Shown here: piece after piece, positions 10,480 to 18,397 of the stretch
How positions within the stretch are numbered: the stretch's first letter is position 1
Layout: every line of letters starts with the position of its first letter
Assembly: GCA_963848955.1 (NCBI GenBank)
Contig: CAWKFQ010000023.1
Coordinates: 62,001 to 126,000, forward strand
Length of the DNA stretch: 64,000 nt
Origin: DASUPK01 sp963848955
Lineage (GTDB): Bacteria; Actinomycetota; Thermoleophilia; Solirubrobacterales; 70-9
Reading direction: 5' to 3'
Program-made: the position numbers and the translations under genes
Notes under the pieces: model-generated
Seen by the model: the letters and a program-made list of their open reading frames with translations, nothing else
The model's database searches: none
What the model was told of the DNA's origin: nothing

Positions 10480-11208
10480 ATGCGTAAGCGCAAGTATCTG
10501 ATCGGCGCCCTGCTGGGCGTGATCGGGAGTGTGGTCCTTTCGGGGACCGCCTCAGCGGCGGTCACCAGCCAGAGCGTGAGTTCGATCATCAACCCCGCCA
10601 AGGCGCCGAAGAAGACCTTCGTCGCGGTCAAGTCGATGAAGACAACCGTCGACACCAACTACAGCGGCCCGTTCACGCCGAACGCCAACCAGACCATCGT
10701 GTCGTTCAGCAAGGACGTCAAGTTCACGGCGGGCAACATCGCCAAGTGCAACCTGAGCGCCATCAGCACGGTGCCTGAGGCCACGGCGGAGTCCACCTGT
10801 GGCGCCAGCCGGGTCGGCAGTGGTAGCGCCACCATCAATGGAGGTCTTCTCACCGGCAAGGTGGCGGCCTACAACGGCCTGCCGAGCGGTGGCAGCCCCA
10901 CGATCGGCCTGCACACCGACATCTTCACTGCGTCGGGTGCCTACGCGTTCAGCACCACGCTGACCGGTGTGCTCAACACTGGGGCGAACACGCTGACCGT
11001 GTCGATCCCGCCGACCGGTACGTCGATCACGCATTTCGAGACGACGATCAACAAGAAGAAGTCGGGTAAGAAGTCGTTCTACGTGATGGCTCGCTGCAAG
11101 AAGAAGAAGTGGAACACCTCTGAGACGACGGCCTTCACGGGCGGTCCGACGCTGAGCGCGAGCTCGGTGCAGAAGTGCAAGCAGACCAAGGAGCCGAAGA
11201 AGAAGTAG
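10480..11208 (+). CDS. Secreted protein with lysine-rich C-terminus, function unknown
   Basis: A 242-residue protein starting at ATG 10480, chosen because AAAGGAG lies just upstream and a classical signal peptide follows (MRKRKYLIGALLGVIGSVVL, cleavage probably after ASA). The mature part is rich in Ser/Thr/Gly and has paired cysteines (KCNLS...STCGAS). The last 60 residues are rich in lysine (KKKSGKKSF, CKKKKWN) and end EPKKK. I do not recognise the family. A strong terminator follows, so the gene is monocistronic. Confidence 0.8.
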   Translation: MRKRKYLIGALLGVIGSVVLSGTASAAVTSQSVSSIINPAKAPKKTFVAVKSMKTTVDTNYSGPFTPNANQTIVSFSKDVKFTAGNIAKCNLSAISTVPEATAESTCGASRVGSGSATINGGLLTGKVAAYNGLPSGGSPTIGLHTDIFTASGAYAFSTTLTGVLNTGANTLTVSIPPTGTSITHFETTINKKKSGKKSFYVMARCKKKKWNTSETTAFTGGPTLSASSVQKCKQTKEPKKK

Positions 11209-11232
11209 GCATTCCTTTCTGCTGGAGTTGTA

Positions 11233-11266
11233 AGAGGGGCGGCCTGCGGGCCGCCCCTCTCTTTTG
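11233..11266 (+). terminator. Strong rho-independent terminator
   Basis: A perfect 12-bp stem, AGAGGGGCGGCC (11233-11244) with GGCCGCCCCTCT (11249-11260), closes a TGCG loop and is followed by CTTTTG. It separates the secreted-protein gene from the riboswitch. Confidence 0.9.
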
Positions 11267-11310
11267 CTGGGGATTCGCAGTGCCAGGGAGAGGTACGATC
11301 CGCAGCATTC

Positions 11311-11480
11311 ATACGGTCGGTGGTCAAGGGAAGTCCGGTGAGAAGCCGGCGCGGTCCCGCCACTGTGACCGGGCGATGAGACCAACGCACTAGCCACTGG
11401 GGAGCCATCGGCGCCCTGGGAAGGCGCGGGGGTCGCGAGCCCGGAAGCCAGGAGACCTGTCCCCGGCCCGCCAACACGAC
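11311..11480 (+). promoter_or_regulatory. Cobalamin (B12) riboswitch
   Basis: The leader carries the landmarks of the adenosylcobalamin-type riboswitch: GGTCAAGGGAAGTCCGGTG (about 11322-11340), the conserved CCCGCCACTGTGACC (about 11356-11370), and the B12 box AGCCAGGAGACCTG (11446-11459). It ends about 20-40 bases before the start of the first DUF4430 gene. In this family, ligand binding usually lowers expression of uptake genes by masking the ribosome site or by termination; here the GAGGAAGGGG just before the start is the likely target. It is the key evidence that the downstream ECF locus handles cobalamin. Confidence 0.93.
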
Positions 11481-11502
11481 CCTCGAGGAAGGGGTGGCTC
11501 AG

Positions 11503-12549
11503 ATGAGAATCACTGTCTCGACCGCGGCCCTCGTGTCGCTGATCGGCCTTGCCGCGCTTGGCGCATCGAGCGCCGCGGCAAGCGTGCCCGTTGACATCCA
11601 CGTCGTGACCAACGATGGCGCCCAGCTGGCGAACCTACGTCAGTACGCGCCCTCCGCGGCCAAGGTCAGGACCTACGCCGGTGACGACTGCATCGATCCG
11701 ACACCGCCTGCCAAGCAGAGCAGCGGACAGACGTACACGCAGTCCGCGCCCAACATGCTGAGCGCGGTGGATGAGGCCTCCGACGCGACGCCGTCGCTCC
11801 AGCCGTTCCGCATCTCCGACGCGGACTACGGCACGTTCGGCGCCCTGACGATCTGCAGCATCGGCGCGGGCACGCCACCCGGCTTCTGGTTCCTGACGAC
11901 GGACCACGTGGCGAACTCGACCGGGGCCGACCAGACGTTCATCAAGCCGGGCGATCAACTGACGCTCTATCGGACGCCGTCGGACTTCACGGCCGACGAG
12001 GAGCTGTCCCTCGACGCGCCCGCGCGCACGACGCCGGGCTCGCCGATCACGGCGCAGGTCCGCTCCTATACCGGGGAGGGCGCCGCTGTCCCCGGCACGG
12101 GAGCGACCGTGACCGGTGGCGACTCGCCGGCACCGGTCGACGGCGCCGGTAACGCGACGGTGACGTTCTCCACCGAGGGGGTGCACACCCTGGTGGCGAG
12201 CAAGGACTACAACGACGTCCCGAGTCAGGCCCTAACCGTCTGCGTGGCCCGCGACCTCAGCAGCTGTCCGCCGGTCCGCGGTCTGCAGATCATCGGCAGT
12301 CACGAGGCGGACCTCATCGATGGCACGGCCGGCGCGGACACGATCAAGGCGCGGGCCGGCAAGGACAAGGTCCGGGCCCTGGCGGGCGACGACAGGGTCG
12401 ACGTCCGCGGCGGCGGCAAGGACCGCGTCAATTGCGGTGGCGGCGACGACAGGGTCAAGCTCGGAAAGGGTGACAAGGCGGGCAAGAGCTGCGAGCACCG
12501 CAGCCGCTCTGCCAAGAAGGGCAAGCACAAGGGGAAGCACAAGAAGTGA
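11503..12549 (+). CDS. Secreted DUF4430 (transcobalamin C-terminal-like) protein with Ig-like and calcium-repeat-like regions
   Basis: First gene under the B12 riboswitch, 348 residues. ATG 11503 is preferred over GTG 11494 because GAGGAAGGGG is better spaced from it. A signal peptide (about 1-26, ending SSAAAS) is followed by a DUF4430-like domain (about 30-165; note NMLSAVDEA, FGALTICSIG, GFWFLTTDH, FIKPGDQLTLYRT). An Ig-like region (about 170-245) comes next, then degenerate hemolysin-type calcium-binding repeats (GTAGADTIKARAGKDKVRAL, GGDDRVKLGKGD). The tail is very basic (KKGKHKGKHKK). DUF4430 is the fold of the beta domain of animal intrinsic factor and transcobalamin, so binding of cobalamin outside the membrane is inferred. 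Confidence 0.8.
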   Translation: MRITVSTAALVSLIGLAALGASSAAASVPVDIHVVTNDGAQLANLRQYAPSAAKVRTYAGDDCIDPTPPAKQSSGQTYTQSAPNMLSAVDEASDATPSLQPFRISDADYGTFGALTICSIGAGTPPGFWFLTTDHVANSTGADQTFIKPGDQLTLYRTPSDFTADEELSLDAPARTTPGSPITAQVRSYTGEGAAVPGTGATVTGGDSPAPVDGAGNATVTFSTEGVHTLVASKDYNDVPSQALTVCVARDLSSCPPVRGLQIIGSHEADLIDGTAGADTIKARAGKDKVRALAGDDRVDVRGGGKDRVNCGGGDDRVKLGKGDKAGKSCEHRSRSAKKGKHKGKHKK

Positions 12550-13478
12550 TCCCCGTCCGCATCCTGGCGGCCGCCCTGGCGCTCAGCGCCGCGGCGGTCG
12601 CCGGCTGTGGGCTCGGGCCCGGGAAGGATGAGGGCGACGTCGAGCTGACCGTGACGCGCGACTACGGCTCCAAGGTCATGCTCCAGAAGAGCGACTCGAT
12701 CCGAGAGTCCGACACGGTGCTTCGCGTTCTCGACCGAAACGCGGACATCACGACCCGCTACGGGGGAGGATTCATCCAGTCGATCGACGGTCTCGCGGGT
12801 GGCCAGAGCGGCGGGCGCCGCAGCGACTGGTTCTTCTACGTGAACGGAGTCGAGTCGCCGATCGGGTCCGCCGAGTACGACCCATCGGGCGGCGACCGCA
12901 TCTGGTGGGACTACCGCGACTGGACCGGCGCGATGCGCGTCCCGACGGTGGTCGGCTCCTGGCCGGAGCCGTTCTTGCACGGATTCCAGGGGCACCGCTG
13001 GCCGGCGATCCTCGATTGCCGGGCCGCGGCGCCGATCTGCGAAGCCGCCAACCAGCGTCTGTCACCGCTCGGCGTCAAGACGTCGGGTCCGATCGCGGAT
13101 GCGATCGTGGTCGTGGTCGGGACCTGGAACGTCGTGCGCACGAATCAAAGCGCCGCGCTGCTGGCCGATGGACCCGACCGGAGCGGAGTCTTCGCCCGGT
13201 TCGTCGGGACCAGGAAACCCCTGCTGGAGGTGCTAAACCAGCAGGGTCAGCCCGCCGGAAGCATTGGCAAGGGCGGCGGGCTGATCGCAGCTTTGCGGCC
13301 GGGGAACGGCCCCCCGACCTGGGTCGTCACCGGCACCGATGCGAAGGGCGTCGCGGCCGCAGCCGGGCTGCTCGGCGATGCATTGCGGAATCACTACGCG
13401 CTCGCGACCCAGCCCGGGGCTAGATGCGAGGGTGCGCGTCAGCGCAACCCGTGTTACGTGGGGGTGCCGGTCCCATGA
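12546..13478 (+). CDS. DUF4430 lipoprotein, probable cobalamin-binding subunit
   Basis: A 310-residue lipoprotein. The signal sequence ends in the lipobox VAGC (Cys at about 21). Residues about 30-130 form a clear DUF4430 domain: SDTVLRVLDRNADITTRYGG, then DWFFYVNGVESPIGSAEYDP and GGDRIWWDYRDW. The second half (from about residue 135) has two cysteine pairs and no family I recognise. GTG 12546 overlaps the previous stop by four bases, and the stop overlaps the EcfT start. The lipid anchor would hold it on the outer face of the membrane next to the ECF transporter. Confidence 0.85.
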   Translation: MIPVRILAAALALSAAAVAGCGLGPGKDEGDVELTVTRDYGSKVMLQKSDSIRESDTVLRVLDRNADITTRYGGGFIQSIDGLAGGQSGGRRSDWFFYVNGVESPIGSAEYDPSGGDRIWWDYRDWTGAMRVPTVVGSWPEPFLHGFQGHRWPAILDCRAAAPICEAANQRLSPLGVKTSGPIADAIVVVVGTWNVVRTNQSAALLADGPDRSGVFARFVGTRKPLLEVLNQQGQPAGSIGKGGGLIAALRPGNGPPTWVVTGTDAKGVAAAAGLLGDALRNHYALATQPGARCEGARQRNPCYVGVPVP

Positions 13479-14356
13479 AGCCCGCCCTCGCGTACTCGCC
13501 CGGCCGCAGCCCGCTTCACCGCGCCTCGCCAGGCGCCGCGATCGCCTACCTGGGCGCGCTGGCGCTCGTCGGCTTCGTCTACTCGAGTCCGCTGGTCCTG
13601 CTGGCAGCAGCGGCCGCCACCGTGCTGGCCGGTTACGCGGCTGGAGCGGGTCGCGCCGTCCGCGCCTCGCTCCGGTTGGCGCTGCCGCTGCTCCTCTTCA
13701 TGGTCCTCATCAATGTTCTCGTCAGCCACCGGGGCGACACGGTCCTGGTCCGGGGCTGGGAGATGCCGGTGCTCGGTAACACCGACATCACGCTCGAGTC
13801 CCTGGCGGCCGGCGCTGTCATCGGCCTGAGGGTGGTCGCCGTCGTCCTGGTCTTCGCGGTCTATTCCGCCTGCGTCGACCCCGACCGCGTTCTCCGCGCG
13901 CTTCGCCCCGTCGCCAGACGCTCCGCGATGACGGCGGGTCTCGTCACCCGCATGGTCCCGCTCGCCGCCGCCGACGGCGCGCGGCTGAAGGAGGCGGCGG
14001 CGCTGCGCGGGCCGGCCGCGGAGCCAGTCGGGCGCGCGGCCCTCGCCCGGCGCCTGGTCGAGGGCTCGCTGGATCGCGCCGTCGACGTGGCGGCCACACT
14101 CGAGCTGCGAGGCCACTCGCTGCCGGTGCGGCCGCAAGCCCGCCGCGAGCCCTCCCGTGACGACGCGCCGCTGATCCTGACCGGCGCCGCGATCGTGCTC
14201 GCCGGGGTGGTGGCGCGCATCGCCGGTGCCGGGGGCATCGAGACCTACCCGCGGATCGCCATGGACACTGACGCCCTCACGCTCGCCCTCTGCGTGACGC
14301 TGCTCGCGCTCGCGCCGATCCCTTTCGCTCTGCGGAGGTGGCAGGCGCGTGGCTGA
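13475..14356 (+). CDS. ecfT: ECF transporter transmembrane coupling subunit EcfT
   Basis: A 293-residue membrane protein with helices at about 25-60, 70-92, 110-140 and two near the C-terminus. The cytoplasmic region between (about 150-215) has the two short coupling motifs that contact the ATPases, AAALRGP and LELRGH. ATG 13475 overlaps the lipoprotein stop (ATGA), and the stop overlaps the ATPase start by eight bases. In ECF importers EcfT links the two ATPases to the substrate-binding S-component. Confidence 0.88.
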   Translation: MKPALAYSPGRSPLHRASPGAAIAYLGALALVGFVYSSPLVLLAAAAATVLAGYAAGAGRAVRASLRLALPLLLFMVLINVLVSHRGDTVLVRGWEMPVLGNTDITLESLAAGAVIGLRVVAVVLVFAVYSACVDPDRVLRALRPVARRSAMTAGLVTRMVPLAAADGARLKEAAALRGPAAEPVGRAALARRLVEGSLDRAVDVAATLELRGHSLPVRPQARREPSRDDAPLILTGAAIVLAGVVARIAGAGGIETYPRIAMDTDALTLALCVTLLALAPIPFALRRWQARG

Positions 14357-15260
14357 CCCGGCTCTGCGTGCGAGCGGCCTCAGCTATCGCTACCCGGAGG
14401 CGTCAACCGACGCGCTGAGCGCGGTCGACCTGCGGGTGGAACCCGGCGAGTTCGTGGTGATGGCGGGACGCTCGGGGTCCGGCAAGTCGACGCTGTTACG
14501 CGCCGCCTGTGGCCTCGTCCCGCACTTCCACGGCGGGCGGGTCGAGGGTGAGCTCGAGGTCGCCGGGATGGACGCGAGCTCGTACGGCCCGGCGGAGCTC
14601 GCCGAAGTCGTCGGGCTGGTGGCCCAGGAGCCGGAGACGCAGGTCGTGAGCACCACGGTGCGCGCCGAGATCGAGCTGCCTCTCGAGCTCCGGGGCGTCC
14701 CGCCGGCCGCGAGGTCCCGTGCCGTCGAAGAGGTGTCCCTGGCGCTGGCGATCGACGCCCTGCTGGAGCGGACCACGGACACCCTCTCGGGCGGGGAGCT
14801 GCAGCGCGTCGCACTCGCGGCAGCGCTCGCGACCCGCCCGCGCCTGGTTCTGCTCGACGAGCCCACCTCGCAGCTCGACCCCGTGGCGGGCGATGAGCTG
14901 ATCTCGCTGCTCCGCCGGCTGAACGAGGAGTGGGGGGTGGCCGTGCTGCTCGGGGAGCACCGGCTCGAGCGCTGCCTGCCGGCGGCGGACAGGGTGATCG
15001 CTCTCGGCGCCGGGTCCATTACGTTCGACGGCGCCCCCGGAGAGTTCCTCGAATGGGCGCTGGACGCCGACCCCGTGCTCGCCACCCCCGGCGCCAGGCT
15101 GCTGCGCGAGGCAGGCCTGCCGGCGCCGGCGAGCGTCCGCGAGGCGCGCCGGGCGCTCCAAGCCGCAAACCTCATGCCGAACGTCCCGCAACCCCCCTCT
15201 GAGCGAGCACGCCCGGGACGTTCACCGGAGGGGGGACGCGATTGCGCTTGCCTTCCGTGA
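14349..15260 (+). CDS. ECF transporter ATPase, first domain
   Basis: ABC ATPase with Walker A GRSGSGKST (about residues 39-47), signature LSGGELQR, Walker B LVLLDEPTSQLD and switch His in LLGEHRLER. The ABC domain covers about 230 residues; then comes a linker that runs out of frame just before the second ATPase domain. The linker contains a perfect 10-bp inverted repeat (15179-15188 and 15213-15222) and a G6 run (about 15230-15235). The second domain lacks its own start before its first strand, so this gene and the next are probably one double-ATPase gene split by an indel in the G run. Confidence 0.88.
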   Translation: MADPALRASGLSYRYPEASTDALSAVDLRVEPGEFVVMAGRSGSGKSTLLRAACGLVPHFHGGRVEGELEVAGMDASSYGPAELAEVVGLVAQEPETQVVSTTVRAEIELPLELRGVPPAARSRAVEEVSLALAIDALLERTTDTLSGGELQRVALAAALATRPRLVLLDEPTSQLDPVAGDELISLLRRLNEEWGVAVLLGEHRLERCLPAADRVIALGAGSITFDGAPGEFLEWALDADPVLATPGARLLREAGLPAPASVREARRALQAANLMPNVPQPPSERARPGRSPEGGRDCACLP

Positions 15261-15267
15261 CCTCTGG

Positions 15268-15993
15268 GTGGAGCTCGGCGTGGGGGAGGAGCGGACCGAG
15301 GCGGTGCGCGGCGTGGACTTCCGGATTCAACCCGGCGAGCGCGTGGCCCTGATGGGCCGGAACGGCGCCGGCAAGAGCACGCTGCTGCGGGCCGCCGCCG
15401 GCCTCGTCGATCCGCAGCGGGGGCGGGTCGACGCGCCGCGCGGCGTCGCGCTGCTGCCCCAGCGGCCGGGCGACCTCTTCGTTCACGAGAGGGTCGGCGA
15501 TGAGGTCCGCGGCGAGGCGGGAGACGCTTCGCTGCGGCGCTTCGGGCTCGAGGGTCTGGTGGACGCCGATCCCCGCGACCTCTCTGGAGGCGAGCGCCAG
15601 CGCCTCGCCCTGGCCATCGCCCTCGCGGGCCGGGGGCCTGAGGAGGATGAGCTGCCCGGCGCGCTGCTTCTGGATGAGCCGACCCGCGGCATGGACCGGG
15701 CTCGCAAGGCCGAGCTCGCGGACTTGACTCGTGGTCTGGCGGACCGGGGCGCCGCCGTGGTCATCGCGACCCACGACGTCCAGTTCGCCGCGACCTTCGC
15801 CGACCGGGTGGTGCTCCTTGGTCGCGGCGACGTCGTCGCTGACGGATCCGCCGAGGAGATGCTCTCCGGGGGCTGGTACTTCTCGACCGAGGTGGCACGC
15901 ATCCTCGACGGTGCCGCGATCACGGTGGAGCACGGAGCCGGGGTTCTTCGCGAGGCCGGCCGGACCACCCGAACGGAGGAGCGGGCTCGGTGA
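15268..15993 (+). CDS. ECF transporter ATPase, second domain
   Basis: Second ABC ATPase: Walker A GRNGAGKST, Q-loop in LLPQRPGD, signature LSGGERQR, Walker B ALLLDEPTRGMD, switch His in IATHDVQF. The usable start GTG 15268 falls inside the first beta strand; the domain really begins upstream with AIALAFRDLWVEL (from about 15238). This supports fusion to the preceding ATPase with one frameshift in the linker. The stop overlaps the GTG of the S-component gene. Confidence 0.85.
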   Translation: MELGVGEERTEAVRGVDFRIQPGERVALMGRNGAGKSTLLRAAAGLVDPQRGRVDAPRGVALLPQRPGDLFVHERVGDEVRGEAGDASLRRFGLEGLVDADPRDLSGGERQRLALAIALAGRGPEEDELPGALLLDEPTRGMDRARKAELADLTRGLADRGAAVVIATHDVQFAATFADRVVLLGRGDVVADGSAEEMLSGGWYFSTEVARILDGAAITVEHGAGVLREAGRTTRTEERAR

Positions 15994-17873
15994 CCTGGGA
16001 GCTCGTGGCCCTGGCGGTGCTCGGGGCTCACCCTGCTCGGGGGCTTCACCTGGTACGAGCGCTCGCGCCCGCCGTCCCAGATCGTGGCCCTGGTCGCTGC
16101 GCTGGCGGCGATCTCCGTCGCCGGCCGCGTCGCCTTCTCGCCGATCCCGAACGTGGTGCCGACCACGGACATCACGCTGGTCGCGGGCTTCGCGCTGGGT
16201 GGGGCGCCGGGTTTCGCGGTCGGAGCCCTCTCGGGACTGGTCTCGAACTTCTGGCTCGGGCAGGGGCCGTGGACCCCGTGGCAGATGGCGGGCTGGGGCA
16301 TGACCGGGCTGCTCGGTGCCTGGCTCGCGACGGTGACCGGCCGCCACGTCGGCCGTTTCGGCCTCGCCGCCGTGTGCGCGTTCGCGGGCTTCGCCTACGG
16401 CGCGCTCCTCGACTTCTCGCTGATGGTCACCTACGGCGGCGAGCAGTCACTCGACCGCTTTCTGGCGATCTCCGCCAGGGGAGTGCCGTTCAACATCGCC
16501 CATGCGGCCGGCAATGCCGCCCTGGCGCTGGTCGCCGGCCCGGCGATGGTCCGGATGCTGCTGCGTTACCGGCGCCGGTTCGAGTTCGCCTGGAAGGGGC
16601 GCGGGCGTGTCGCCACGGCGGGCACGAGCGGTGCCGCGGCGGGCGCGGCGTGCCTGATCGCGGTTCTGCTCATCGTGAGCTCCGGAGTCCCGGGCGAAAG
16701 GGCGGACGCCGCGGGTGGCGGCCCCGGCGCGGGCGCTGCCTGGCTGCGCGCGGCACAGAACGACGACGGAGGCTTCGGCTTCGCCGCCGGAGAGGAGTCC
16801 AGCCCCGCGATGACCGGTTGGGCCGTGCTCGGTCTCGAGTCGGCGGGGATCAACCCGCTCGACCTCGATCACGGCGACGCCACGCCGATCTCCTACCTGG
16901 CCGGGAACGTCGGCGAGATCACCACTACCGGTGACATCGAGCGCACGATCCTCGTCCTGGGCGGCGCGGGACTCAACCCGAGGCATTTCCAGGGCCGTGA
17001 CCTGGTCAGCCGCCTGCTCGCGAGGCGCGGCAAGGACGGCTCCTGGGGAGGACAGGTGAACCAGACGGCGTTCGGGATCCTCGCTCTGCGGGCTGCCGGA
17101 GCGACGAGCGGCATCGGACGATCGGCCGCCTGGCTTCGCGATCACCAGAACGCCGACGGCGGCTGGGGCTTCGCGGCCGCAGCGGCGAGCGACGCCGACA
17201 CCACCGGCGCGGTGCTGCAGGGCCTGGCCGCATCCGGGAGCAGCACCGGGATCAGGAGGGGCGCCTCGTATCTCCGCAGCGTCCAGCGGCCCGGCGGCGG
17301 CTTCCCGCTGAGCGGCGGCGTGATCAACGCCCAGTCCACGGCGTATGCGGTTCAGGGCCTGGTCGCGGCGGGCGTCTCACCGTCATCGGTGCGCGAGGGC
17401 GGCCGCTCCCCGCTCGACTATCTCGCCTCCGTCCAGGCCCGCGACGGCCACTACCGGTACTCCGCATCGAGCGACCAGACGCCGGTCTGGGTCACCGGGC
17501 AGGCCCTGCTCGCAGCCGACGGCGCTGCCTTCCCGCTCGGGGCCGTGCCCAGGCAGACGGGGTCGAAGGCTCCCGTGCCGTCCGCCGCTGCCGCGGCTCC
17601 AGCCAAAATCGGATCGGGTGCCCCGGCGGCGAAGCCGGACCCGAAGAAGGAGGTCGCCGACGAGCGACGGAACCCAGCCCGCCGCGCAGCCCTCGCCCTC
17701 GTCCGTGCCCCTGGCTCCAGCCTCCTCCGAGCACTGACGATGAAGGTGGGGGAGGCATTCCCGGCTGGGTGATCGTCGTTGCCGGAGCCTTGCTCGCCGC
17801 CGCCGCTGTCTGGGGCGGCTGGGTGCTCTACCGCCGCCGTCTGCCCGCCAATCCGGGCGGCCCCGGTCACTAG
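15990..17873 (+). CDS. ECF S-component fused to an extracellular six-repeat alpha/alpha barrel and a C-terminal membrane anchor
   Basis: GTG 15990 overlaps the ATPase stop. One extra G near 16025 must be removed; then an ECF S-component of about 200 residues reads through (NVVPTTDITLVAGFALGG, WTPWQMAGWGMTGLLGA). A further helix (about 16640-16690) leads to an outside domain at about 16735-17530. That domain has six repeats of the prenyltransferase/squalene-cyclase type (WLRAAQNDDGGFGF, WLRDHQNADGGWGF, YLRSVQRPGGGF and three weaker ones). Two more shifts (near 17660 and 17738) restore a Pro/Ser-rich stalk and a final helix (GWVIVVAGALLAAAAVWGGW) ending at TAG 17873. Six such repeats form an alpha6/alpha6 barrel, the fold of the alpha domain of intrinsic factor. 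The role in cobalamin capture is inference. Confidence 0.8.
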
Positions 17874-17887
17874 CTAGCCTCCCCCGA

Positions 17888-18397
17888 ATGGAAGTCGAGG
17901 AGGCGATCCGCACGCGGCGGACCCACAAGGCCTACCGGCCCGAGCCGGTCGACCGCGAGCAGCTCGAGGAGATCCTCGACCTCGCCCGCTGGGCCCCCAA
18001 CCACAACCTCACCAATCCCTGGCGCTTCAGGGTGATCGGGCCGGAGGCGCTGGAGCGCCTCAAGGAGGCCGCCGGGCCGGAGTCGGCCGCCAAGCTCGAC
18101 CGGGCGCCAACTCTCGTCGTCTGCTCCTGCGCTCTCACGGGCGATGAGATCCAGGACGAGGAGGACCTGCACGCCGCAGCCTGCGCGGCCTACATCGTGC
18201 TGCTGGCCGCCCACGGCCGCGGGCTCGCCACCTACTGGCGCACTCCCGAGGTCCTGCGCACCCCGGAGGGAGGCGCCGCCGTGGGAATCCCGGACGACGA
18301 GCGCTTCGTCGGCCTGCTGCACCTCGGCAAGCCGGTCCAGGAGCAGCGCCCGCCGGAGCGGCTCTCCGCCGACCAGGTGATCACCTTTCTCGAATGA
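17888..18397 (+). CDS. Nitroreductase-family FMN oxidoreductase
   Basis: A 169-residue protein of the small nitroreductase (YdjA-like) group. It has RRTHKAYRPEPV at the N-terminus, the FMN-binding RWAPNHNLTNPWRF (about residues 37-50), and a C-terminal GLLHLGKPV segment. It lies 14 bases after the B12 locus and overlaps glpD by four bases. BluB, the enzyme making the lower ligand of B12, belongs to the same superfamily, but this protein is shorter and lacks BluB-like motifs, so a B12 role is not claimed. Confidence 0.85.
   Translation: MEVEEAIRTRRTHKAYRPEPVDREQLEEILDLARWAPNHNLTNPWRFRVIGPEALERLKEAAGPESAAKLDRAPTLVVCSCALTGDEIQDEEDLHAAACAAYIVLLAAHGRGLATYWRTPEVLRTPEGGAAVGIPDDERFVGLLHLGKPVQEQRPPERLSADQVITFLE

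Noticed and set aside
17888..18397. Nitroreductase as BluB, to complete a B12 pathway
   Set aside because: It is only 169 residues long and matches the small YdjA-type group; BluB-specific segments are absent.
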